From the NCBI RefSeq assembly GCF_900187355.1, contig NZ_LT906451.1, forward strand, positions 496,501 to 560,500: a DNA stretch of 64,000 nucleotides. The letters are read 5' to 3'. The stretch comes from Legionella lansingensis (GTDB lineage Bacteria; Pseudomonadota; Gammaproteobacteria; Legionellales; Legionellaceae). The notes under the pieces were generated by a model. The model ran no database searches, had not been told where the DNA came from, and saw only the letters and a program-made list of their open reading frames with translations. This document shows, piece by piece, positions 11,228 through 21,086 of the stretch. The position numbers and the translations under genes were made by a program. Position 1 is the stretch's first letter; every line of letters starts with the position of its first letter.

Positions 11228-11995
11228 ATGGAACTAGCACTGTATCTATTGAACCAAGCGGTATCGAAAGGTGAGTATGAAACTGTCAAAGGAATATTGA
11301 TTGCAAATCCGGAACTCATAAATCAATACACACCACCAACTTATGAATCTCCTCTTGCAATCGTTTTAAATAAAAAACATATTGACTACAACATGCTGGA
11401 GATTTTGGTTGCTCACCAAGTTACATTTGATTATCCAGTTAATCATCACCACGAATTGCCTTTTGAATTGGCCTGCAAAAATCTAGACGTCAAATTATGC
11501 CAATTTCTGCTGGCTCACCATGCTCTTATTTCAGAGCGGGCATCACATTTTCTCTTAATGCATAGCACGGATATTAGATACCTGACCGAAAATAAAATTA
11601 AAAATGCATGTGAAATTATTAAATTAATGGGTGGTTTACAAGCAGTCTCTTCTAATAAAGATAGTGAAGGCAAAAGCTTTAAAGAGCAAGCAAGGAAATC
11701 ACAGTTAATCAATCGATTCGGTGGCGTATTGAAGTATGATTACATGCAATTGCTGGAGGCAATCTATCCTATTGTAGATAGCCCCAATAATGTCGTCGCA
11801 GATGTCGCAGATAATCACAGTACCCAATTTAAGAACCTGATCAGCACAATTGAGGACAAATATGCTGCAAAAGAGGCGTATGATCGCGATAATTTAAAAG
11901 ACTCAATCCATCTTTTCTTTATGACTGGTGGCGAATTACCTCCTTTAAGAAGAGTAACCGATCCTAACATTAATAATAATGGCCCAAGTTTCTAA
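11228..11995 (+). CDS. Ankyrin-repeat protein, putative effector
   Basis: The product is 255 residues. The ATG at 11228 is preceded by AGGTGA; a GTG three codons upstream is less likely. Residues 1-110 contain about three ankyrin-like units, seen as [20 protein letters not shown] then [20 protein letters not shown], each a helix-turn-helix with the L-A-x-x-x-x-x-x-x-L/V-x-x-L pattern. The C-terminal half is polar and unassigned. It has no signal peptide or membrane helices. Ankyrin proteins are common Dot/Icm substrates in Legionella. The host target cannot be read from sequence. Confidence 0.65.
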   Translation: MELALYLLNQAVSKGEYETVKGILIANPELINQYTPPTYESPLAIVLNKKHIDYNMLEILVAHQVTFDYPVNHHHELPFELACKNLDVKLCQFLLAHHALISERASHFLLMHSTDIRYLTENKIKNACEIIKLMGGLQAVSSNKDSEGKSFKEQARKSQLINRFGGVLKYDYMQLLEAIYPIVDSPNNVVADVADNHSTQFKNLISTIEDKYAAKEAYDRDNLKDSIHLFFMTGGELPPLRRVTDPNINNNGPSF

Positions 11996-12099
11996 AATTT
12001 CTCTTTAGAATTTTTATTACAATGGTTTGGACGCTAGTTTGTGGATAGACAGGCTCCATTTTCCTCACTATACTCCGCATTTTAATAATGGAGTCAAAT

Positions 12100-12771
12100 A
12101 TGGTACAGGGAGTAGAAGCACGGGTATCAAAGTATTGGTTTTTGAATGCTAAAAGTAGTAGAAAAGACAATCGAAATATAAAAGAGATCAAGGCACTTGG
12201 CGCTAATGTAATATCTAAATGTCAAAATATACTTACATTAACGGATGATCCTTATTGTAAGAAACAATTAAACTTGATTATTCGTAATACAACAAATCTC
12301 ATGACGTTAACCTCAGAAACATCAACAAAAAATCTAACGGAAAATAATGATAAAATTATAGAGATCTGTAGAGACCTCCAAACCAATCTTCTAAGTATTC
12401 CTGCAACCATCCATACTCCTACAGACTTAGCGACTGTAAGCTATAGGCTTGCACAGGCATGTCTATACATCCTTGTATTAAGTGCCGCTTTAGCTATTGG
12501 AGCAACATTTGGAGCCTGGTATTTTGGTTTCTTAACAGCAACCTACTTTACTGACACTCTGGCAGTTGCACTTGCAAGCATTGGAATTCCTGGTGTATGC
12601 CTAGGCTTATTTTCTTACGGTGTATATTCTGTACAAAAAAATCCAGTAGAAGCGCAGTTTAATGACTTAGTTGAAAACATCGATCTATTCTGCAATGAAA
12701 TTGCTCAATTTGATGAAGAATGTACAATAAATCAGTCCTCAACTGCAACCGAAGTTGTTCATATGTATTGA
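12100..12771 (+). CDS. Two-helix membrane protein of unknown function
   Basis: This is a 223-residue unknown protein. The ATG at 12100 has GGAG six bases before it, better than the ATG at 12088. The first 120 residues are soluble and helical. A strong hydrophobic hairpin follows (about residues 128-185, ACLYILVLSAALAIGATFGA then a second Ala/Gly-rich helix). A short cytoplasmic-type acidic tail ends in VVHMY. This soluble-hairpin-tail layout is seen in many Legionella membrane-targeted effectors, but there is no family match I can name. Confidence 0.55.
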   Translation: MVQGVEARVSKYWFLNAKSSRKDNRNIKEIKALGANVISKCQNILTLTDDPYCKKQLNLIIRNTTNLMTLTSETSTKNLTENNDKIIEICRDLQTNLLSIPATIHTPTDLATVSYRLAQACLYILVLSAALAIGATFGAWYFGFLTATYFTDTLAVALASIGIPGVCLGLFSYGVYSVQKNPVEAQFNDLVENIDLFCNEIAQFDEECTINQSSTATEVVHMY

Positions 12772-12826
12772 TGACAACATACGCAGATATAATTTGCTGC
12801 ACCAATAAAACATAAGGATGTGGACG

Positions 12827-13384
12827 ATGCGCAAGAGAACCCAAAATGTTCGGAATGAAAATCCCTTTAATCAATTACCTGATGAAATGGTATTGAGTAT
12901 CTTTAATGTTGCCAATAAGCATAGAGAGGCGGTGCTTAAACCAAATGATATGACCTCAGTAGCTTTGTCCTGCGAGCGATTTAAAAATGTTAGCTCCGAT
13001 GCCAGTTTTTTCTCACACAATAAGTACAGGCATCTTCGAGAACAATCCTCTGATTACAGAGACTTTAAAGAAAAACAAATAAGAAAACTAAGGCGGGACA
13101 TGCGATGGGAAAAGGAAAAAAATGGTGACTTTTACTATGATAAAAACACTAGACATGCTCTTGCCTGTTTCATAGGTCTAGCAATGGCTGGCGGTTTAGC
13201 TTTAAAATTAGACACCACTTACCCCACTTTCTTGTTCCTTTTTTGGGTTTTTTGCATTCTAAACATGATAATCAATGAGGTGCTTCTAAGCTATTTTGAG
13301 CCATCTTTAAATCCCAATGACTTAAGGAAGATCCCTCTACAATTCTATGAGGAGCAATTTGTTATAAACAACAATAAGCCCTAA
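12827..13384 (+). CDS. F-box protein with a C-terminal membrane hairpin
   Basis: The product is 185 residues. AAGGA lies eight bases before the ATG at 12827, which favours it over the ATG at 12818. Residues 15-62 read as an F-box: NQLPDEMVLSIFNVA, then DMTSVALSCERFKNVSSDASFF. These have the LPxEMxxxIF opening and the L-x-C-x-R-F-x-x-x-x-x-D-x-x-F/W close. F-boxes bind Skp1 in eukaryotic SCF ubiquitin ligases and are rare in bacteria outside pathogens. Residues 110-155 form two hydrophobic helices, suggesting membrane anchoring. It has no substrate-binding repeats, so the membrane hairpin may place the ligase rather than the F-box recruiting a specific target. Confidence 0.65.
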   Translation: MRKRTQNVRNENPFNQLPDEMVLSIFNVANKHREAVLKPNDMTSVALSCERFKNVSSDASFFSHNKYRHLREQSSDYRDFKEKQIRKLRRDMRWEKEKNGDFYYDKNTRHALACFIGLAMAGGLALKLDTTYPTFLFLFWVFCILNMIINEVLLSYFEPSLNPNDLRKIPLQFYEEQFVINNNKP

Positions 13385-13413
13385 TAACATCATTTTTTCA
13401 TCTGTTGGATGAG

Positions 13414-13827
13414 TCATCCATTAGGATAAAGTTTTCTCACGCTGACACCAGCTCGTTCAGCTTTGTCCATGATTTCTGTTTTAGATAATTCGTTATGAGA
13501 TGATGCGCATACGGAGTCAAAAGTGAAGAATTCTGTATGCGTTTTTCTAATGGCAGCTCCTAAATGTTCATCCCGATTTTTTATACCTTCTTGCATCCCT
13601 CTGACAGCCCCCCAAAATACTCCAAAGACTGCAAATGCTGGTTCAAGGAGTGCTAGAGAAAATAACTCATGAGCCAAGACTATTTCATTAAAACAAAATT
13701 TTTCTCTAATGATACTATAGGCTTTCTTATTCATTGAAATAGGACATTCTATTATCCCTTGGGTGGTACCTACAGCTGCCCGTGTAAAAAAACGATGTGC
13801 TCTTTTTGCTTTATCTTTTTTTGGCAT
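13414..13827 (-). CDS. Small unrecognised protein
   Basis: This is a 137-residue protein with no recognised domain. The ATG at 13827 has AGGAG seven bases upstream; an in-frame ATG at 13881 does not. The N-terminus is strongly basic (MPKKDKAKRAHRFFTR). A hydrophobic stretch with LALLEPAFAVFGVFWGAVRG in the middle may be a membrane segment. It is convergent with the F-box gene, 29 bases apart. It could be a small effector or a membrane-associated protein; no firm call is possible. Confidence 0.45.
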   Translation of the reverse strand: MPKKDKAKRAHRFFTRAAVGTTQGIIECPISMNKKAYSIIREKFCFNEIVLAHELFSLALLEPAFAVFGVFWGAVRGMQEGIKNRDEHLGAAIRKTHTEFFTFDSVCASSHNELSKTEIMDKAERAGVSVRKLYPNG

Positions 13828-13974
13828 CTTTGCTCCTTTCTGGTTAATGTAATCTATGATAATAAACCAACCAATCTGCAATAGAAATTGATTGTTTGTA
13901 TGCAGGATATACTAATTTCTTATATGCTCATTAACTCAATCTCATGAGAGTTTGGCAATGAGAACACACTGAAA

Positions 13975-14637
13975 TTAAAAACGATAGGCGAGGCGCAAAA
14001 CCAACGAATAAAGAAAAGGGAAATAAGTGTCAGATGGATTTAATTGAGCTTCACCATAACCCGCGGTGTAATTTCCCCCGAGTTCACCCATAAAATGTTC
14101 GTTAAAACGATAATTTAATCCAACGCCAAAGGCTGGGCTTAATCGCCAATCATCGATTAGGATATCGTTTCGATGAATTCCTGCTGCCCCGGCGCTGGAA
14201 TACAGCCTAAGATGAGTGGTTGGAATGACCAACATGATTTTTCCCTTTAAGTCCAAGGTTTCTGTCTTGGTTCTTAATGTTTCCTGGTTGTTCATAAAAC
14301 TAAACAAACTTACAGGATCAAACGAAACTTCCGCATCTGGGTAGCGCAAATAATTAAATTCTAGCGCAAAATAAGGCGTAAATTCATACCCGGCTAAAAC
14401 TCCCCAAACACCACCTCCTTCTCTCACTTCAATAGGAGTGGATATACTTAAGGCCAGATTTTGATTTTCTTCTGTTGGCACTAATCCTGTCCAGGTAGTG
14501 GAACCATAACCACCCATAACTCCGATATAAAAGGGATGGCAAGATTTAGCATTTCCTTGTGAACCTGCTTGACAAGCAATGGAATAACAAAATAATTGCA
14601 ACAAGATGAGTAAAATTAATTTTTTATCAATTACCAT
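13975..14637 (-). CDS. Outer-membrane beta-barrel protein, OmpA/OmpW-like size
   Basis: The product is about 220 residues. A signal peptide (hydrophobic ILLILLQLFCYSIA, then CQAG) is followed by alternating amphipathic strands typical of an eight-stranded barrel (FYIGVMGGYGSTTW, WGVLAGYEFTPYFALEFNYL, FGVGLNYRFNEHFMGELGGNY), ending in LVLRLAYRF with the terminal Phe needed for BamA recognition. I use the second Met (14637) because the signal core follows it directly; the first Met is three codons upstream. It resembles the OmpA-like membrane domain proteins that legionellae carry in many copies. Ligand is unknown. Confidence 0.75.
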   Translation of the reverse strand: MVIDKKLILLILLQLFCYSIACQAGSQGNAKSCHPFYIGVMGGYGSTTWTGLVPTEENQNLALSISTPIEVREGGGVWGVLAGYEFTPYFALEFNYLRYPDAEVSFDPVSLFSFMNNQETLRTKTETLDLKGKIMLVIPTTHLRLYSSAGAAGIHRNDILIDDWRLSPAFGVGLNYRFNEHFMGELGGNYTAGYGEAQLNPSDTYFPFLYSLVLRLAYRF

Positions 14638-14707
14638 AAAACACACTCAATTACGTCTTGACATCTCTTAACAGAGAGTCAAGACCGATAGATAAATGCT
14701 GGATTAA

Positions 14708-15049
14708 TTATTGGCAGGCTGCCCTAGTACCACTACATAGTCTCTGACGAGAATCTACACCACCGTAAAGATAGCAATTCCAATTATCCATACAATCCTG
14801 GGGGGTTGTATAACGTTGAGATTCACATGCTTTTTGCAGTGATCCAAATACACTGATCATACGCGAGTAAAGTGCATTCATATCCTGACACATGCCAGCA
14901 GGTAGCCCTGAAGAAACGCAATAGCAAGTAGCTGCTGTTTTGAAAGAAGCACAGAAACTAGGGTGATTTGTTGGTAATGCATTAGGACAAGCAAAAGCAG
15001 GGAGAGCAACGCAATACGTAAAAACAACAATAAAGATTTTTCTTATCAT
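14708..15049 (-). CDS. Small secreted protein with ten cysteines
   Basis: The product is 113 residues, with a signal peptide (MIRKIFIVVFTYCVALPAFA). The mature part of about 93 residues has ten cysteines, enough for five disulfides, including ATCYC, CQDM, DCMDNWNC and a near-terminal AACQ. That pattern implies a compact oxidised fold in the periplasm or outside the cell. No family is recognised. It lies head-to-tail with the barrel protein but with about 60 bases between them. Confidence 0.6.
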   Translation of the reverse strand: MIRKIFIVVFTYCVALPAFACPNALPTNHPSFCASFKTAATCYCVSSGLPAGMCQDMNALYSRMISVFGSLQKACESQRYTTPQDCMDNWNCYLYGGVDSRQRLCSGTRAACQ

Positions 15050-15148
15050 CCTTGGTCCTTATTAAATTTTCCCTACAAGACTTTATCAGAAACTAATTTC
15101 TTGAGGAATAAAAAAAGCTATTTAATTTGAGACTTTTCATTAATCTGT

Positions 15149-15231
15149 GTCATCCCCGCATAGGCGGGATCCATCCTAGTTCAAGTCTTGCGCCATCCTG
15201 GAATAGATTCCCGCCTACGCGGGAATGACAT
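15149..15231. repeat. Dispersed palindromic repeat, copy 2, overlapping the NRPS 3' end
   Basis: This aligns over its length, in reverse orientation, with 3503-3587. Its two hairpin units are CCCCGCATAGGCGGG and CCCGCCTACGCGGG. The outer edge runs into the end of the adjoining NRPS reading frame and supplies its last few codons and the stop. Confidence 0.8.
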
Positions 15232-18200
15232 AGCCCCTACTCATTATGCAGAGCATTTCTTTAGCTATTCTTTCTCGAAAAGTCGGTTCCAAATTTGCAG
15301 ATAGGATTAAAAAGGGGCTATCCGAGTCAGGCATTCGTAAAAAGCATACATCAAATAAATGATCTATTTGCAATAAATCATACTCATCATGTCTTGTATT
15401 TTCTGTCTCAAATCCAAAAAGAGTCGATTTATCCCTGCACTTAGTATTTCTCAGAAGACTATTTTGAACATTAATATTAATAAGAAAATTATTTCCCTTA
15501 TTTGAATTTAACCGCCCACTTAGGCTAAGGACTTTAGGGCTTAATTTTAAACGGAATACGGTAGTGTACAACCAAGTAAGCCATTTAACTAAATAGGTTT
15601 TAATCATCTTTTTTTTCTGCCGAAACGTAGCTATACTCGCAAGTTTCACCAAATTTGGACATCCTTGGTAGGGACCTGTATCGATAACAGAATCATGGAC
15701 CTGCTGACACAACTCAGCTAAAGTAGCCTCCTTGTTAAGAGCCAATTTAATAGGCTCAAGTCTGAGAAAGCAACCAATGGTTTTATCGTACTCTTGTTTT
15801 TCACGAGTGGATTTTACTCTGTTTATGCAAATAAACGGGAAGGCTGTCTGAGACTCATGACAGCAATGAAGCAGAGCCAATAGGAGAACCGCACATAAAC
15901 CATCAAGGATACTGATATGATGATGTGCACAGAAGCGTTTGAAATTATTCAGGTCTTCTTCCGGGATTTCCGTGTAGGTTGAATAAGTCAGTTGTAGCTC
16001 TCGCATGTTTTTAACGATATATTCCGGTGGGAAAGCAAATAAGCTTGCATCCTTCAGATACTCACCCCAAAAAGCCATGTCACGATTTAAATGGTTCTGA
16101 ATATGAGATTGCTCGTCAAATATATACTGTCTATAAGCGATGTCTTTTTCCACCTTGATATCACTAGCTGAGAGATAAAATTGGGATAGATCCGATAATA
16201 GTATTTCTGGGGAAACATCATCGGAAATAATATGAGGTAGGCATAATTGCAATTCTGTGACCTCATTCTTTAGATAAAACAATCGAATGATGACCTGGGG
16301 CTCATCTTTTGGCCAGGAATGATACGTTCTTAACTCACGAAGAGAGTTCTCCACAACCCACTCACTTTTTTCCTCCGATAAAGATTGGAGATTTTCTTCA
16401 ATAATTTCCACTGATCGATGTTTTTTAAAATATTGAACAGGGCGAAATTTACTTACGTGGTAGGATAATGCCTCATGTTTTTTTAATACAGCTGCAAATG
16501 CTGATGTCAAAGCAGCCAGATTAAGATGCCCCTTAAGACGCTTTCTGGTAAAAATAGTTAATTTTCTTGCCCTTGGCTCAAAGGTATCTGTTAACCATAA
16601 CAAGAACTGAAAATCATTTAGAGGGAGCTGAGTTACCTCACTTAACGCTTTGGTTAAAGATTTTTGACGTTTTTTTATGGTCTTTGCTTTTTTAATGAGA
16701 GTGACCAGATAAGCAATCGTTGGAGTCTGATAAAAATCATGTAAAGTGACTTCCTTGTTTAATGTATAATTTATTTTCGAAATCATTCGCGCTGCAGATA
16801 AAGAATGTCCTCCTAGCTCAAAGAAATCATCGTTAAGTCCTATCGGTTTTATCTCAAGCTCTTCTAGCCAAACGTGTGCAAGCATTTTTTCCAAAGAGGT
16901 ATTGGGGGGCAAATAATGCTGACTCGCAGTAAACTGAGGAGCAGGCAATGCAAGGCGATCTAACTTTTCATTCGCATTTAAAGGAAAACTCTCCATCCTT
17001 ACAAAAGTGGTTGGTACCATGTAATCTGGCAAATAACGCTTCAAATATTGGCGAAGCTCACCGACACTCACAGCACTATTTTGCTCTTTAAGAACATAAT
17101 AGGCTACCAGTCTTTTTTCCTTATTCTTTTGTTCAAAAGCAAGCACTGCCGCGGCTTTTAGGTCAGGATGCGCAGCCAAACGACCTTCAACTTCACCAGG
17201 TTCTACTCGGTAGCCGCGTATTTTTAATTGATGATCAATTCTGCCTACATATTCAATTTCTCCCTTTGCAAGGCGCCGGCATAAGTCTCCGGTTTTATAC
17301 AATCTTGCATCCTTATCTTTACTGAAAGGATCTTTAATGAACGATTGCTGCGTTAACTCCGGGTTGTTCAAATAGCCTCTTGCCAAACAACTTCCCCCAA
17401 GATATAACTCACCAACTTCGCCATCAGCTACTGGGATACCATTCGCGTCAAGAATATAGGATTGACTATTGGGAATGAGATTCCCAACAGGAACATTTGC
17501 TCCCAGACGACTAATATTTCTACTATCAATGCGATAAAGACAAACCGCAACACTGGTTTCGGTAGGTCCGTATTCGTTAAATAATATATGTGATGGGTAA
17601 ATCGCCAACCAAGAGGCACAATCAACCGTAGATAAGCTTTCTCCAGCTAACATGATTTTTTCTAAATGAGGCAGCTCAACGGATCCATTCTCTGCTTCGT
17701 ATAACAATACCTTAAAATAGCTAGGCGTTAGTTTAATGAAATTGACTTTGCTGCGCACAAGGTATTTTAGGTACTGCCGCGGGTCTTTTTTTATCTTATC
17801 TTCACAAATGATAACAGTTAAACCTAATACAAGCGGGACGATGGATGTTGTCACTGCAAAATCGAAGGCCGGATTGGAGGAAAAATCAATGCGTTGTTGT
17901 GCTTGACAATCACAGTAGTTGGCGAACCAGAGAGAATAGTTGACAATCCCCCTATGTTCAACCATAACTCCCTTGGGCGTGCCTGTGGAGCCTGAGGTAT
18001 AAATGACATAAGCTAAGTGGCGAGGAGTTACTGTAGGATCAAGATTATGTGTTTTTTGTTTTTCTAGTTTCTTCTTTTCATCAAATAGTAATAACTGCCC
18101 CTCATAACAACAAAGTTTTTCTTGCCACTTACTCGTTGTGATTAGAATTGGAGTAACACCTTCCTTTAAGATAAATAATAATCGCTCTTCGGGATAGGAG

Positions 18201-18460
18201 GGATCTAATGGGATATAGGCGCCTCCTGCTTTCAAAATTCCAAGAATAACGATCAAAAGCTCGATTGATCGCTCCATACATAAGGCAACTGTGGTATCTG
18301 GTTTTACGCCCATTTCGCGCAAATAATGCGCCAGCTGATTTGCCTTCTGATTTAACTGATCATAAGTTAGGGATAAGCTCCCAAAAATAACTGCTGTATG
18401 CTGAGGCCTTTGTTTGGCTTGTATCTCAAACAGTTCATGGAGCGTTGCTGAATTTTCCAT
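15215..18460 (-). CDS. Single-module NRPS: adenylation, carrier, terminal condensation-like domain
   Basis: The product is 1081 residues. Residues 1-500 form an adenylation domain with YIPLDPSYP, YTSGSTGTPKG (about 152), FNEYGPTE, YKTGDL and the A10 lysine motif NANEKLDRLALP. The Asp in PAFDFAV at the amine-binding position suggests an alpha-amino acid. A carrier domain follows, with the phosphopantetheine serine in ELGGHSLSAA (about 548). Residues 610-1060 resemble a condensation or PapA-like acyltransferase domain. Its active-site motif reads PHIISDD near 740, so the catalytic His and Asp of HHxxxDG are kept while the first His and the Gly are changed. There is no thioesterase. It is probably co-transcribed with the upstream MmpL exporter (68-base gap). 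The last residues (GYVIPA) come from a repeat. Product unknown. Confidence 0.9.
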   Translation of the reverse strand: MENSATLHELFEIQAKQRPQHTAVIFGSLSLTYDQLNQKANQLAHYLREMGVKPDTTVALCMERSIELLIVILGILKAGGAYIPLDPSYPEERLLFILKEGVTPILITTSKWQEKLCCYEGQLLLFDEKKKLEKQKTHNLDPTVTPRHLAYVIYTSGSTGTPKGVMVEHRGIVNYSLWFANYCDCQAQQRIDFSSNPAFDFAVTTSIVPLVLGLTVIICEDKIKKDPRQYLKYLVRSKVNFIKLTPSYFKVLLYEAENGSVELPHLEKIMLAGESLSTVDCASWLAIYPSHILFNEYGPTETSVAVCLYRIDSRNISRLGANVPVGNLIPNSQSYILDANGIPVADGEVGELYLGGSCLARGYLNNPELTQQSFIKDPFSKDKDARLYKTGDLCRRLAKGEIEYVGRIDHQLKIRGYRVEPGEVEGRLAAHPDLKAAAVLAFEQKNKEKRLVAYYVLKEQNSAVSVGELRQYLKRYLPDYMVPTTFVRMESFPLNANEKLDRLALPAPQFTASQHYLPPNTSLEKMLAHVWLEELEIKPIGLNDDFFELGGHSLSAARMISKINYTLNKEVTLHDFYQTPTIAYLVTLIKKAKTIKKRQKSLTKALSEVTQLPLNDFQFLLWLTDTFEPRARKLTIFTRKRLKGHLNLAALTSAFAAVLKKHEALSYHVSKFRPVQYFKKHRSVEIIEENLQSLSEEKSEWVVENSLRELRTYHSWPKDEPQVIIRLFYLKNEVTELQLCLPHIISDDVSPEILLSDLSQFYLSASDIKVEKDIAYRQYIFDEQSHIQNHLNRDMAFWGEYLKDASLFAFPPEYIVKNMRELQLTYSTYTEIPEEDLNNFKRFCAHHHISILDGLCAVLLLALLHCCHESQTAFPFICINRVKSTREKQEYDKTIGCFLRLEPIKLALNKEATLAELCQQVHDSVIDTGPYQGCPNLVKLASIATFRQKKKMIKTYLVKWLTWLYTTVFRLKLSPKVLSLSGRLNSNKGNNFLININVQNSLLRNTKCRDKSTLFGFETENTRHDEYDLLQIDHLFDVCFLRMPDSDSPFLILSANLEPTFRERIAKEMLCIMSRGYVIPA

Positions 18461-18528
18461 CTCAAGCCGTTTATTACTTTCCTTTATTAAAATCTCCTAG
18501 TCTTTCACACAAGTATATTAATTATTAG

Positions 18529-20751
18529 TTATATTTTGGGAAGAAGTCTATCCAGCCATTTGGGTAAATACCAATTCCATTCTTTCAGAAGAGCCATTGT
18601 TGAGGGCACTAAGAGTGTACGTATTAAGAAAGCGTCCACAAAAATAGCTACAGCAATTCCAAGGCCAAAGGCTTTGACCATCAATACATCTGCTACCAAA
18701 AATGAGCCGCAAATAAAAATCACTATAAGCGCCGCACTTGTAATGATACGGCTACTTTTTTCGATACCAAAAACAATACTGTTGTTGTTCACGCCGTTTG
18801 CTTCATAGAACTCTTTTATCCGCGTGAGCAAGAATACTTCATAATCCATCGAAAATCCGAACAAGGCACAAAAAATGATAACTAGCAAGCTAATATCAAG
18901 CATCCCTTGGGGCTCAAAGTTAAGCAACTGCGACAAATATCCATCCTGAAAGACCAAGACCAATGCCCCATAACAAGCACAAAGACTTAATAGATTCATT
19001 AAAATCGCTTTAATAGGCAAAAATACCGAGCGTAATAAAATTAATAAGATGAGATAGGTGAAAACAATAATCCAAAGAATAGCCCATGGGAGAATACGAG
19101 CAATACTGCTAAGCACTTCCGTATTGATCACCGGGGTTCCGGTTAACTTTACATTCATTCCAGAGGGCACTTTCATTTTGTGTAGGCTTGTAATTAACTC
19201 TTTGGTTTGTGGGGAATTTATTTCATGCTTACTAATGATGCTCATTACTGTAAATGAGTAATTTGTGGTCGTGGCTAATAATTGCTTTACATTGCTACTC
19301 ATCAATTTTTTGCGCAAATGATACAACGTATAATATTGCTTTTTGGTTAATTTGGAATCCGTAGTAACGATACTGTTAATTTGATCAATCTCAGGGTCTG
19401 CTTTAAGCTTCTTGGCTAAATCATACAGATTGTAAAGGTTTTTCCTGGATAAAATATAGCTATGCGGAGTTTGAATTAGAACCAGAATAGGGGTTAATGC
19501 ATTGATATTAAACTTTTCAGCATACGTATCAAAAAAATCTCTATGCTCTGAATTCTCAGGAAGGATCTTATAGTCAGATACACCGAATTTGGCGTGTAAA
19601 AACGGATAACCAAGCAGTAGCAAGAAGATAAGAATGGGGAAGAAAAAGAGCAGCGGGCGCCTAACCACTTTTTCGGCGATCCAATGCCACACATTAAAAC
19701 GATATATCTTGCTTTCTTTGATAAAGTTCAATGACAGTAAGTTTATGCGATTTTTAAGCACAGAGAGGATAGCTGGCAACAGAATAATGGCTGTAGCTAC
19801 TGCCATCACCACAGCCGTTAATCCGCCTATTGCCATAGAAAATAATATATTGATGGGAAACAAGAATAAGGCACTGAGACTTACAAAAACGGCTAATCCA
19901 CTAAAAAAGATGGCTTTACCTGCGGTTGCTTCCGTGGTGGCTATGGCTTCAGCAATAGTATTTCCATGATGCAATTCATCTCGGAATCGGCTTACGATGA
20001 ATAATGAGTAATCTAGGCTCAGACAAAGTCCTAGCAGCAAAGCGATATTTAATGTGAAAATCGAAAGGGTGCATATATGTCCTATAAAAAAGAGCGTGGT
20101 CAGGATCATTAATGCACATCCTCCACCCAAAATGATTGGCAGTAAAGCGGCAACGATGGAGCCAAAAACAAAAATCAGCGTAATGATGGCCACTGGTGCT
20201 GCAATAAGATCGGCTTTAAAAAGATCCTCTTGCGTTTGTTTATTGACATCTCTCACGAAAATCGATTCCCCTCCAATCTCAACCGTCATATTTGCTGGTT
20301 TCTTAATTGCTTTCTCGAACTTATCTAATGTCGTCGAGTTAAGTGGTTCATTACCCTTAACTAGCACAACAACATAGGCTGTATGTTTATCTTTCGAGAT
20401 TTGCTTTTTATTATCGGACGGAAGGAGAATTTCATGCTTGAGTGGAAATGCTTTTAATGGTTCTAAGGATTGCTTTATTTTTTTTATAAATAAGCGATTC
20501 GTTGCCAGAAGCTTTGGACTTGTATAAATGATGATAAATTTATTGGTATTGTATTCCAATGTTTTATTTAAATACTGTTCTGTCTTCGCACTTTCTGAAC
20601 TTTCGTCGATGAAACCAGTTGTCTTAAACGGACTTACAATATGGGGGAGAAAGGGTACACAAGCTAAGATAATAAGCACCCATAACACGATGATGTACCA
20701 TCGTAGTGAATAAATGACTTTTCCTAAGTTGTAAAAAATAGGATTTTTCAT
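18529..20751 (-). CDS. MmpL-type RND superfamily exporter
   Basis: This is a 740-residue inner-membrane transporter with two repeats. Each has one N-terminal helix, a large periplasmic loop, then a five-helix bundle (first helix about 18-38, loop to 175; second half starts about 365). The first bundle carries GLCLSLDYSLFIVSRFRDE and the second FGFSMDYEVFLLTRIKEF, the paired Asp-Tyr signatures of MmpL/YdfJ-like proteins that use proton force to export lipids or lipopeptides. It sits immediately upstream of the NRPS on the same strand, so export of the NRPS product is a reasonable inference. Confidence 0.88.
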   Translation of the reverse strand: MKNPIFYNLGKVIYSLRWYIIVLWVLIILACVPFLPHIVSPFKTTGFIDESSESAKTEQYLNKTLEYNTNKFIIIYTSPKLLATNRLFIKKIKQSLEPLKAFPLKHEILLPSDNKKQISKDKHTAYVVVLVKGNEPLNSTTLDKFEKAIKKPANMTVEIGGESIFVRDVNKQTQEDLFKADLIAAPVAIITLIFVFGSIVAALLPIILGGGCALMILTTLFFIGHICTLSIFTLNIALLLGLCLSLDYSLFIVSRFRDELHHGNTIAEAIATTEATAGKAIFFSGLAVFVSLSALFLFPINILFSMAIGGLTAVVMAVATAIILLPAILSVLKNRINLLSLNFIKESKIYRFNVWHWIAEKVVRRPLLFFFPILIFLLLLGYPFLHAKFGVSDYKILPENSEHRDFFDTYAEKFNINALTPILVLIQTPHSYILSRKNLYNLYDLAKKLKADPEIDQINSIVTTDSKLTKKQYYTLYHLRKKLMSSNVKQLLATTTNYSFTVMSIISKHEINSPQTKELITSLHKMKVPSGMNVKLTGTPVINTEVLSSIARILPWAILWIIVFTYLILLILLRSVFLPIKAILMNLLSLCACYGALVLVFQDGYLSQLLNFEPQGMLDISLLVIIFCALFGFSMDYEVFLLTRIKEFYEANGVNNNSIVFGIEKSSRIITSAALIVIFICGSFLVADVLMVKAFGLGIAVAIFVDAFLIRTLLVPSTMALLKEWNWYLPKWLDRLLPKI

Positions 20752-21086
20752 TCCTGATTGTCCCTAGTATCTATTTGCAAATGACAGGTTTGTACAAATA
20801 CTCTTTGTGAGGTCTGATTTTTATATGTAATGTTTGTACCCTTGCTGCATTCGAAACCGATTACTATTCCATCCATTTAAATGTAGGCATAAATATCAAA
20901 TTTTGCACAATATTAAATCTATTTGATTGTTTTTATTGCAAATTATGAGCTGACTGGATATTTAATTTGGGGTAAAAGCTAACGAAACATTAAAAACTCT
21001 TGTGTGTTGGGATCACTCAGAGTTTTAATCTCATTAATTCCTGGTATAAAAAATGCAAATCCTTTTTAGCTTATTAAGGATAAAAT
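20752..21086. promoter_or_regulatory. Divergent spacer between the MmpL and SDR genes
   Basis: This AT-rich 335-base spacer must hold promoters in both directions. An inverted repeat AAAACTCT (20993-21000) and AGAGTTTT (21019-21026) lies about 60 bases before the SDR start and could be an operator. I see no confident -35/-10 pair and no coding sequence. Confidence 0.35.
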
